A stretch of DNA of 64,000 bases, taken from NCBI GenBank assembly GCA_033239005.1, contig BSQZ01000025.1, forward strand, positions 7,850,001-7,914,000. The letters are read 5' to 3'. Shown here piece after piece: positions 51,919-61,834 of this stretch (its first letter is position 1; every line of letters begins with the position of its first letter). Under the pieces are notes generated by a model. That model saw nothing but the letters and a program-made list of their open reading frames with translations. It ran no database searches and was not told the DNA's origin. Origin of the DNA: Lamellibrachia satsuma. Lineage: Eukaryota > Annelida > Polychaeta > Sabellida > Siboglinidae. The position numbers and the translations under genes are program-made.

Positions 51919-52305
51919 GAATTCTTAGATGATTCGTACTCTCGTTTCGTACTCTGTTTGCCAGTTGGAGCAGAGGAAGAACTGGCCGTCCCATACATGA
52001 CTCAATCTATATCCCCCTCATCTTGATCCATGACGAGTTATCTTTCGGATCCACATGGCCTCTTTGATCCATCTTGCGTTTCTGTTACACTCTCTGTCAA
52101 TCACTTTTGTGCCTTCCCAGTCTATAATGCAATTGTTCCTGTCTGCCTGGTCTGTTATTGCAGATTTATGTTCTATTACTGTTGACATTCTTCTGTTCCA
52201 CTTTATCCTTTGGATGCACTAGTATTTTCCTGATGTTTTTATGAGGTCTAACTGATGTAGCGATCTCCTGGTGTTTTAAAATCCACTGTATAGGCTTTGT
52301 TACTC

Positions 52306-54464
52306 CTTTGACATACAGGAGTGTGGCCATACCTTTGACATACAGGAGTGTGGCCATACCTTTGACATACAGGAGTGTGGCCATACCTTTGACATACGGG
52401 AGTGTGGCCATACCTTTGACATACGGGAGTGTGGCCATACCTTTGACATACAGGAGTGTGGCCATACCTTTGACATACGGGAGTGTGGCCATACCTTTGA
52501 CATACAGGAGTGTGTCCATACCTTTGACATACAGGAGTGTGTCCATACCTTTGACATACAGGAGTGTGGCCATACCTTTGACATACGGGAGTGTGGCCAT
52601 ACCTTTGACATACAGGAGTGTGGCCATACCTTTGACATACGGGAGTGTGGCCATACCTTTGACATACGGGAGTGTGGCCATACCTTTGACATACAGGAGT
52701 GTGTCCATACCTTTGACATACAGGAGTGTGTCCATACCTTTGACATACAGGAGTGTGTCCATACCTTTGACATACAGGAGTGTGGCCATACCTTTGACAT
52801 ACGGGAGTGTGGCCATACCTTTGACATACGGGAGTGTGGCCATACCTTTGACATACGGGAGTGTGGCCATACCTTTGACATACGGGAGTGTGGCCATACC
52901 TTTGACATACGGGAGTGTGGCCATACCTTTGACATACGGGAGTGTGGCCATACCTTTGACATACAGGAGTGTGTCCATACCTTTGACATACGGGAGTGTG
53001 TCCATACCTTTGACATACGGGAGTGTGTCCATACCTTTGACATACAGGAGTGTGTCCATACCTTTGACATACGGGAGTGTGTCCATACCTTTGACATACA
53101 GGAGTGTGGCCATACCTTTGACATACAGGAGTGTGTCCATACCTTTGACATACAGGAGTGTGTCCATACCTTTGACATACGGGAGTGTGTCCATACCTTT
53201 GACATACGGGAGTGTGACCATACCTTTGACATACAGGAGTGTGTCCATACCTTTGACATACAGGAGTGTGTCCATACCTTTGACATACAGGAGGTGGCCA
53301 TACCTTTGACATACAGGAGTGTGTCCATACCTTTGACATACAGGGAGTGTGACCATACCTTTGACATACAGGAGTGTGTCCATACCTTTGACATACAGGA
53401 GTGTGTCCATACCTTTGACATACAGGAGTGTGGCCATACCTTTGACATACAGGAGTGTGTCCATACCTTTGACATACAGGAGTGTGTCCCATACCTTTGA
53501 CATACAGGAGTGTGTCCATACCTTTGACATGTGGGAGTGTGGCCATACCTTTGACATACGGGAGTGTGTCCATACCTTTGACATACAGGAGTGTGTCCAT
53601 ACCTTTGACATACAGGAGTGTGTCCATACCTTTGACATACAGGAGTGTGGCCATACCTTTGACATACGGGAGTGTGTCCATACCTTTGACATGTGGGAGT
53701 GTGGCCATACCTTTGACATACGGGAGTGTGTCCATACCTTTGACATACGGGAGTGTGTCCATACCTTTGACATACGGGAGTGTGGCCATACCTTTGACAT
53801 ACGGGAGTGTGTCCATACCTTTGACATACAGGAGTGTGTCCATACCTTTGACATACAGGAGTGTGGCCATACCTTTGACATACGGGAGTGTGTCCATACC
53901 TTTGACATACAGGAGTGTGTCCATACCTTTGACATACAGGAGTGTGTCCATACCTTTGACATACAGGAGTGTGTCCATACCTTTGACATACAGGAGTGTG
54001 TCCATACCTTTGACATACAGGAGTGTGTCCATACCTTTGACATACGGGAGTGTGTCCATACCTTTGACATACAGGAGTGTGTCCATACCTTTGACATACG
54101 GGAGTGTGTCCATACCTTTGACATACAGGAGTGTGTCCATACCTTTGACATAAGGGTGTGTGTCCATACCTTTGACATACAGGAGTGTGTCCATACCTTT
54201 GACATACAGGAGTGTGTCCATACCTTTGACATACAGGAGTGTGTCCATACCTTTGACATACGGGAGTGTGTCCATACCTTTGACATACAGGAGTGTGTCC
54301 ATACCTTTGACATACAGGAGTGTGTCCATACCTTTGACATACGGGAGTGTGTCCATACCTTTGACATACAGGAGTGTGTCCATACCTTTGACATACAGGA
54401 GTGTGTCCATACCTTTGACATACAGGAGTGTGTCCATACCTTTGACATACAGGAGTGTGTCCAT
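52306..54464. repeat. Minisatellite, 27-bp unit, about 80 copies, inside the Penelope-like ORF
   Basis: The plus-strand unit is CATACCTTTGACATACAGGA plus GTGTGTC. On the minus strand it encodes the nine-residue cycle YVKGMDTLL (or YVKGMATLP) in the same frame as the flanking retroelement coding sequence. Single-base length changes at about 53292, 53343, 53488 shift the frame. TGTGGCC/TGTGTCC and CAGG/CGGG variants are arranged in blocks. Confidence 0.97.
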
Positions 54465-54693
54465 GCTTTGGGATTTCTCCATGTTCCTTTCTTTATTTTC
54501 TTTGTTTTTTTCCTTCTGAGATTGCTGTTCTTTCACCTTCTTTATGGTCCAACTTGGGTGCCCACATCTTTCTGTGCTTTGGTGATGTGCTGCACCTCTT
54601 TCTCTCTGTCTTCTGGCTCTGATACGATGTTGTTGCATCTATCCAGTAACATTTTGATGACGCCAAGTTTCTGGTGTAATGGATGGTGACTTC

Positions 54694-54722
54694 CTGACGA
54701 AGGCTGCCAATGGCAGTCGAAA
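54694..54722 (+). ncRNA. Hammerhead-like core in the Penelope-like right terminal unit (degenerate)
   Basis: On the plus strand: CTGACGA, one A, GGCTGCC loop GGCAGTC, GAAA. It is the inverted partner of the left copy, with the same extra A and a G-T pair in the stem. Confidence 0.3.
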
Positions 54723-54786
54723 CATTGAGTCACTAATCAAAATAGTTGTGGTTGAAGAAAATCATAATTCTTATATATATATATAT

Positions 54787-54865
54787 ATAATGTATTATTT
54801 TATTGTAAAGTGCATTGCTCTGTCAAGTACATAATATGCACCATAAAAGAACCGAAATTATTATT
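54787..54865 (+). mobile_element. Candidate 3'UTR tail of the interrupted LINE
   Basis: TTTTATTGTAAAGTGCATTG, then GCACCATAAAAGAACC and an ATTATTATTAT end, resembles the TTGTAAAGCGCTTxxxx...ATTATTATT tail of LINEs whose ORF ends in FKLL-type sequence. It would be the displaced end of the LINE at 49820. Confidence 0.45.
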
Positions 54866-56194
54866 ATACTGGAGGAAAGATTAAAGGAATATGAAACGTT
54901 TATCAACAAAACACGAAATACATCAAAATCACATAAATTTTTTTAAGAGAGTTGACAGTGGTGGAGGTAAAAATGGTTTGTGACAAAACGCATTATATGC
55001 TAAGCTATTGACTGATGAGGTAATGGTTTTCTGATCTCTAAATTAACACTGCAACAAAAACATGATTTATATAGAAATGCATGAATTTTATGTAAAACAT
55101 TTTGTTGATTTAATGCTTCATATTCTTTGTTCAGTCAATCAATCAATGCTTTATTTCCAAATGAAAATGAGTTATACATACAAACAATATATAACAATAT
55201 AAACATGAAACATTTTAAAATGCAGAAAAATATTCATTTATATACAATGAATAAACAGAAGATGTTGAGTATGCCCAGGATTCACAATATTCTTCAATAC
55301 ATTCTTTATTTATATTTATTTACATGTAAATGGTAGAAAACAAGAATATGTTGTAATTTCAAGTTATATACAGATAAGTGGTTTAAAATATGATCTAACA
55401 AAGCAATCCTTTCTGCTGATTTCTCACCAGTCTTTCAAATTTTATTGATTGGCATATCAAATGTTTTTGTTATAATTAAGTTAATACTTCAGCTCCATTT
55501 GATCTGGTATTTCCCTTTGGAGATGACCCCTTAAGAAGCAACACGTGTCACATGACAGGTGGACTTCATTCAGTTAATGCTGTTGGGTGTGGTGATGAGG
55601 TCATCAAGAGTCATCTACTGTGGTGATGAGGTCATCAAGTGTCATCTACTGTGGCCTGATGATTAATTGTCCTTCAATTTCTTTTTTCTCTTAGTAGCCA
55701 ATTTATTATTTTTTTACATATCACAATTATAACAGGCTAAATCTTACTATAATCCAGCTAATGTATGTGTGCTTGTATGTATGTTTTATTATACTCCTAG
55801 ACGCTTTGCTTCTCGGGCCCCAAACATTCGGGGGTTCATCTATGACCCCACAGTTTAGGAATTCATCTATGACCCCACAGTTCAGGGGTTCATCTATGAC
55901 CCCGCAGTCGGACCGTCACACTTTTATTTTTTTTTAAATTCATCCCACTATTACAGGCCTTCTATGAACAAGCAAATTATCCATTCTAGTTGTTTTTTGC
56001 CGTTGTCTGCAATGCTATGTGAATAATTACGTTCGTAACATGATGCACCTTTTCTATGATTGTTCAAAGTTACATAATATAAGGGCACAGCGTCGCTAGA
56101 CTTTACTATAACAGTTATCCAAGATTCCATCAAAATATTGACTGGCAGGACCAAGACTGGGCACTGAGGCATTCCTGTGGTAACGTTGTGCATC
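54866..56194. other. Non-coding sequence with possible LINE tail
   Basis: At about 55132-55156 the minus strand reads GGAAATAAAGCATTGATTGA, a common LINE 3' terminus. Short duplications occur at 55590-55650 (GTGGTGATGAGGTCATCAAG) and 55830-55905 (GGGTTCATCTATGACCCC). No gene. Confidence 0.45.
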
Positions 56195-56880
56195 CCTTCC
56201 ACAGTATGTTAGTATGTAATAACATGACCAGTCAATGAACTACCTAGCTATCCCTTCCACAGTATGTTAGTATGTAATAACATGACCAGTCAATGAACTA
56301 CCTAGCTATCCCTTCCACAGTATGTTAGTATGTAATAACATGACCAGTCAATGAACTACCTAGCTATCCCTTCCACAGTATGTTAGTATGTAATAACATG
56401 ACCAGTCAATGAACTACCTAGTTATCCCTTCCACAGTATGTTAGTATGTAATAACATGACCAGTCAATGAACTACCTAGCTATCCCGTCCACAGTATGTT
56501 AGTATGTAATAACATGACCAGTCAATGAACTACCTAGTTATCCCTTCCACAGTATGTTAGTATGTAATAACATGACCAGTCAATGAACTACCTAGCTATC
56601 CCTTCCACAGTATGTTAGTATGTGTAATAACATGACCAGTCAATGAACTACCTAGTTATCCCGTCCACAGTACGTTAGTATGTAATAACATGACCAGTCA
56701 ATGAACTACCTAGCTATCCCTTCCACAGTATGTTAGTATGTAATAACATGACCAGTCAATGAACTACCTAGTTATCCCGTCCACAGTACGTTAGTATGTA
56801 ATAACATGACCAGTCAATGAACTACCTAGCTATCCCTTCCACAGTATGTTAGTATGTAATAACATGACCAGTCAATGAAC
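56195..56880. repeat. Minisatellite, 58-bp unit, about 12 copies
   Basis: The unit contains TATCCCTTCCACAGTATGTT, AGTATGTAATAACATGACCA and GTCAATGAACTACCTAGC. CTAGC/CTAGT and CCCTT/CCCGT variants alternate in a multi-unit pattern. Confidence 0.97.
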
Positions 56881-56882
56881 TT

Positions 56883-57154
56883 CCCTTATGAAAATATACA
56901 ATTATATTCCATGGTAAAATACCATGGTGTTTTAAAACAGGTAAACCATGGTAAAATACCATGGAAACCATGGTATGCCATGGTGTTTTGAAATATGGAA
57001 ACCATGGTATACCACAAAAGTATCATGCCCAAATTAAAAAGCATGGTCTACCACAGTTTACCATGTAATGTCATGGTGTACCATATGTAATACCACGTAA
57101 TATAACAAAACACCATGGTATACCATGAAATGCCATGGTATATTTTCATAAGGG
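56883..57154. mobile_element. 272-bp palindromic MITE rich in CCATGG
   Basis: CCCTTATGAAAATATAC begins the element and its exact inverse GTATATTTTCATAAGGG ends it. The interior has many ACCATGGT and GGTATACC palindromes, so much of the element can fold on itself. It directly follows the 58-bp array. No target duplication is obvious (right flank TTAA). Confidence 0.75.
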
Positions 57155-57507
57155 TTAAATCCTCCCTGACAAAATACTGCAGTGAATTATTAATTTTGGT
57201 CCTCATTTTGAACCAACGTGCATTATGTTCCTCTGGTGCAACCTTTTCTCGAATCTTCTGCTTATTTTTTGCATCAACTGACAATTTTTAATCTACAAAT
57301 GTGGATCCCCAAAGTCTATTTACATATTTCTATTATTTTGTAATCAATATTGAGTTTTAAATATTACATTTTTTAAAGCTATTTGTTTGTGTTTATGTTA
57401 TATTGTACTTTCAAGTATTATTAGATCTTCTGTCTGTCTTATAATTCACTTTAGTTATACCTGGGAGGCCAGCATGATCATCAAATAAAGGACAGCTTTA
57501 ATTGTGT

Positions 57508-57793
57508 CTAGGGGGCAGCCGTGGCCTAGTGGTTAAGGTGTTGGACTCTAAATTCGAGGGTTGTGAGTTCGTTTTCGAAGCTTAGGCAATTTCGTTTACC
57601 CTACTTTGCTTCAGTCTACTCAGCTGCAAATGAGTACAAACACTGTTTTGGAAGGTACCTGCAATGGACTAGTGTCCCGTCCAGGAGAGTCAGTATAACT
57701 GCACTCTACAGAAACCAGGTTTAAGCACTGGCCATATAAGCCTTCATGGCTTCCTAAGGCGTAATGCCAAGAGGATGACTTACCTACCTACAT
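57508..57793 (+). mobile_element. tRNA-derived SINE
   Basis: GGCAGCCGTGGCCTAGTGGT then TAAGGTGTTGGACTCTAA forms an A-box-bearing tRNA-like head. TGTGAGTTCGTTTTCGAAG is a mutated B box. A body with CTCAGCTGCAAATGAGTAC follows, and the tail is TTACCTACCTACATA. The head resembles a Leu/Ser-type tRNA gene, but the 3' part is not tRNA. RNA polymerase III promoter type; the B box is degraded. Confidence 0.75.
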
Positions 57794-58360
57794 ATACCTT
57801 TAACTGTGTCTACAGTTGTCCCTAAGCCTATTTGTTTTTCAATTATGTCGAACGGATGTACGGTGGTGTTTAATGTCATAGAATATTCAATTACAACATT
57901 ATTTTTACCAATACAAGGCCTATAGTCATATATAATATTATGTTTGCATTTGTCAGGATGAAATTTTAATAACCACTTCTCACTTCACTGTTCTAAGATA
58001 TTTATAGGTTGTGTTGTAAGATGTCCTGGTCATTTTTATCTGTAATAGTTCTAAATATCTTTATGACATCTGCAAATAGAAATGTATCAGACTTTGTTAT
58101 AGTTCTGGTATGTCATTTATATATAACACAAATAGTGGTGGTCCTAAAACCGATCCCTGGGGTATCCCAGAAGTTACTTTGTGCCATTTTGATTCTTTTC
58201 CATTTACAGCCACCTTTTGTTTTCTATCTGTGTGAAATGCTTCTATCCAATTTATTATTTCCTTCCTAATGTTGAAGCTATCCAGTTTACTTATTAACCT
58301 CTTATGTGGTACAGGTTTCTTAACGCCAATAATATTATAGTTCTGCCATAAACTATGTAT
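57794..58360 (-). pseudogene. LINE reverse-transcriptase relic
   Basis: The minus strand reads VPHKRLISKLDSF, then VTSGIPQGSVLGPPLFVLYI and NDIPEL, the RT domain 4-5 blocks. A frame shift follows, and then FLFADVIKIFR, where the catalytic ADD has become ADV. A later shifted block reads LLKFHPDKCK. Frame shifts, stops and the lost catalytic aspartate make it inactive. The adjacent SINE abuts it. Confidence 0.85.
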
Positions 58361-58700
58361 GCATGTGTCATGTTTGTATGTAATGTCTAAGGACCACAAT
58401 GGAAGTAAGTACTTGCACTTTATTGTGTCACCGTTATATTTTAATGTACATTTGTATGCACATTTTTATATTGAATAAATCAAAATACTTTCAGTTATTG
58501 TTAACTCTTCCATCAATGTTTTAGTCTTCACTCTAGTCACTAAGCGTAGTTGGTACTTCCACTTGAGAAATAATTTGCAAGAATATTTACTTTTCCTTAT
58601 CATATGTTGTAATTTGATATTTATTGTTTTCACATTCAATATCCAATTTGCCGTGATATTGATAACATTTTGTTATGCCGAAAATTCGCCGATTTGGTAT
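58361..58700. other. AT-rich sequence without recognised features
   Basis: No gene or repeat seen. Confidence 0.4.
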
Positions 58701-58711
58701 TAACTGCGTAG

Positions 58712-58981
58712 ATGATTGCATTTCAGTCGATTCTATCGAGTAACCTGAAACATTCGACAAGATTCGTCAATTTCCGGTTCCGTCTGCGAGAACGAAAAAG
58801 CTTCAACATGTCAGCAAGCATGTTGTCGATATTGGGCAACCGACAAACTGGGCAGTCGGTGCGAACTCAGAATGGTGAGACTAAAATCCGTATTGCATTT
58901 TCCACGTCTATGCCACATCCCAATTCGGAAAACCAACCCACGGAATACCGCTTTGCGGCATCTGGTTCCAATGGTTGCTAA
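58712..58981 (+). CDS. Hypothetical open frame or first exon in a GC-richer island
   Basis: An 89-codon frame with an internal ATG in good context at about 58808 (CAACATGTCAGCAAGC). The peptide from there starts MSASMLSILGNRQTGQ. A CAGAATG before GTGAGA at about 58873-58880 would be an acceptable splice donor. The 58700-59050 stretch is richer in GC and CpG than its neighbours. No domain is recognised; this may be chance, a promoter region or an unknown gene start. Confidence 0.2.
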   Translation: MIAFQSILSSNLKHSTRFVNFRFRLRERKSFNMSASMLSILGNRQTGQSVRTQNGETKIRIAFSTSMPHPNSENQPTEYRFAASGSNGC

Positions 58982-59069
58982 GTCATGTCGACCGAACATG
59001 TGCGTGGTCGGACATTGTTAGTCGAACAGGTTTCGACGGAACATTCCCGAACAATTCTTGTTAGTTTTG

Positions 59070-59295
59070 TTTGACTTGTTCCACTTCAGATAATGCTGTG
59101 TCGACGAGCAATAAGCCAATATAGCAAAATAGCTTGCCTGATAAATGCGGATGCTCTGTTTATGGAATATGCACTTTTTGAATCACTTCAAATAATGCTG
59201 TGTCAAATAATCATTTATAATGCTGCGTCGACGAGCAATAATATAACAAAATAGCTTGCCTGATAAATGCTTCGTTTATGAAATATGCACGAAAA
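59070..59295. repeat. Diverged direct duplication of about 105 bp
   Basis: CACTTCAGATAATGCTGTGT and CGACGAGCAATAA plus AAATAGCTTGCCTGATAAAT recur in order at about 59080 and 59187. Confidence 0.85.
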
Positions 59296-60680
59296 CTAGT
59301 TAAACTGAGTTGCATCTAGCGTTTGTTTAGACCAGTCTACAACAATTAAATACACATTTCAAAGCATAACTAGTAACTAACAGGTTACTAGCCTGGAAGA
59401 GCCGTACCGGATAAGTAATAATAATATTAACTTAAATAAAACTAAGATTTATTTGAAATGATGAGACATTTGCAATGAAATGCACATAATTTTGAATTTT
59501 TTATAGTGATGTATTGTATATTGATATGTTTGTGTCATGTTCTTGGCCATTTGAATATGACTTTGTTGTTTAAACTCTGTAGTTGTGTCATGGGTACTCT
59601 AACAAGATCCTTTGTTTGAATTTAATGTCATCTGTCAAACTTACATATATTATGTATCTGATTCCATTGAAAGCAATAACACACAAACAGCAGAAACAGA
59701 ATAACGGATTAATTTAGAAAAAATTAATAAGGTATAAAATACTGCTTCTTGTAAACAACACTCCCAAGTCAATAAAAAGTAAAATGCAAAGACACAGTTT
59801 AAAGGGATTCACAAATTATGTTAAGTTTTACCTACAGAACTATCAAGAACAATTTACGATATTGAACTGCTGCATGTGCCAACAAATACAATGATAATAC
59901 ACACCTCATGCTCTATCATCATATGCGAACATATACACAACTAGTTGTCTCGGATGTATTGCTGATGGACTAAAACTACAAGATATACTAATCACAGACA
60001 GAACATGTCACATTATACTTGTAACAAACAAAAAATACCTATCTTCCACAAGCACATCCAGTACATTTTAACATATAAATAACAATGATCAAGTGTGATT
60101 CATTGTGAAGAACACAAGAACGCTTGTCATGACTATCGTCAATGACCATGTAGTTCAGACAACCAGCTTAGCGACATATCCGTAGGCATGTGGCACATTA
60201 TCAATAATGAGGAGTACAAGTTATATAAATGTTGTAATTACACATTTATGCTACGTGTGAGAACACTCGCCCAGAGTCCAGCTCCCCCACTGCTATCGCT
60301 GGTATACTCGATGAGCGATAATCAATACATGTAGTATCGTGGCCAATACAATAGTCGCGCATATCACATTTTGATTCAGTTTGTTTTCTTTGTGTTTCTG
60401 AAGTGTCATCTATAATAAATGATACTACATGTATTGATTGTGTAAGAATATCTATTTGGTATACCTCTGATGTGTGTATCAGCATCATATATTGCGATAT
60501 TTGGTGTATAAAAACGATGACTAGAACTTCTGAAACGCTGCTGCAGATGCCATTTTGGAAACCTGCTGATCATTTCCCGAGCTGGCATGAAGAAATGCGT
60601 TGTCAAACTGACGTCATTTGTAGTAGAAATATGCTAATTGGAAAATATGTGGTCACTTATTGGCTAGTTGTTGCCTAGTT
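59296..60680. other. AT-rich non-coding sequence
   Basis: No gene is recognised; short open frames near 60246-60678 have no recognisable domain. Confidence 0.4.
60320..60439. repeat. Perfect 19-bp inverted repeat
   Basis: AATCAATACATGTAGTATC at 60320-60338 and its exact inverse GATACTACATGTATTGATT at 60421-60439, with an 82-bp spacer. Confidence 0.9.
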
Positions 60681-60875
60681 GTTGGGAGGTACTGGGACTC
60701 AGTGGTATAAGTCATGGGAGAATGCCACCATGGGGGTGTAGGGATGGTAAGGGGGGTAACCATCTCGGGAGGTACTGGGACTCAGTGGTATAAGTCATGG
60801 GAGAATGCCACCATGGGGTGTAGGGATGGTAAGGGGGGTAACCATCTCGGGAGGTACTGGGACTCGGTGGTATCA
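60680..60875. repeat. Tandem repeat of about 86 bp, 2.3 copies
   Basis: TTGGGAGGTACTGGGACTCA and GTGTAGGGATGGTAAGGGGG mark each copy. Confidence 0.93.
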
Positions 60876-61830
60876 TAGTCACGTTAATCAAATAAAAAAT
60901 AACAAAGTATTTAAAAAAATAGCTGAACATCGAAATACTTCAGGATAGTTTCATTTTGTTAACTACAAATAAATTAATTTTCACTGCATATATTGAGAAA
61001 GTACTCTGGTGTACTTGTAATGTACTCGTAAAATCTGAGTACATTGAGTACGAGTACATCACTCACAAGTTATATGAGTACGAGTACTTAAAAAATGTAC
61101 ACGAGTGCATAAGTACCGAGTACTTCTGCCCCAAGTCTGGTAAACATGTCACGTGTTTGTCAGATAACTGGCATTACCTGATATCATATACGGCAACACA
61201 TCGGGGACATGTCAGTATTAGAAGTGACCATCATGTTTTGTCAACAAGACGTAAAACGCCAGTGAAAAACGTCACATTTCAAGCTGGATATGTGTATCTA
61301 TTGACATTTCTGTTACCACTAACAACCAGGAAATGATGCTTAATTTACTATTTTACAAAAAACTACAATGCTGCAATTTGGTGTATGAATATGTCTTACA
61401 TGCAGGCAACATTACACAAATTAGAATTATGATTGGTGAATGACTTATGTAAAAATACACTGCCACTTTAGGCTGTCATTAAACTTTTGTTGAACTTATT
61501 CATGAAATAATTCGTTTATGTTAAAAAAAAATTCCGTAAAGTTATCAGTGACACTGTCATACTTATGTTTGTCATTTATTTGGGGGGGTTCTGAAAATAT
61601 GGCATTTTTTCACATTTTTTAAAATGTTTTAAAAATCTTGTAACAACCAAATAAATGAAAAACTCAAAATGTTATTAATTTGGAATATTATATGTATTTC
61701 AACTACAATCAGTGAATAAATAGTTCATTTGTCTTAAAAACTTCTACTGAAACTACTGAATTCAAGACAAGCATATAGTAGCCACCCCAGCTACCTAAGT
61801 CTGTAGGAAATAAAAACCCACCTGTTTAAA
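60876..61830. other. AT-rich non-coding sequence
   Basis: Contains a degenerate GAGTAC-rich stretch at 61000-61125 (GTACTCGTA, GAGTACGAGTAC). No gene. Confidence 0.45.
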
Positions 61831-61834
61831 CTTG

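Larger units (their letters stand above)
51852..54757 (-). mobile_element. Penelope-like retroelement, 5'-truncated, with inverted terminal units and an internal minisatellite
   Basis: On the minus strand, 54690 down to 54480 reads HHPLHQKLGVIKMLLDRCNN and CGHPSWTIKKVKEQQ, the thumb end of a Penelope-type reverse transcriptase. 52300-52166 reads GVTKPIQWILKHQEIATSVR and ILVHPKDKVEQKN, the linker before the GIY-YIG domain. 52155-51990 reads HKSAITDQ, CIIDWEGTKVIDRE and WIKEAMWIRKI, the C-terminal part of that domain. The GIY-YIG catalytic part between KVEQKN and HKSAITD is missing, so the copy is dead. Inverted repeats of about 65 bp close both ends (51855-51921 and 54691-54757). The 27-bp array fills 52306-54464. 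Confidence 0.85.

Noticed and set aside
52166..54689. Plus- and minus-strand frames up to 796 codons as host repeat proteins
   Set aside because: They are the 27-bp minisatellite; only the minus-strand flanks are true coding relics, of a Penelope-like element.
57508..57580. Functional tRNA gene
   Set aside because: The A-box region is good but the acceptor and T arms do not close and the B box is mutated; the SINE body follows.
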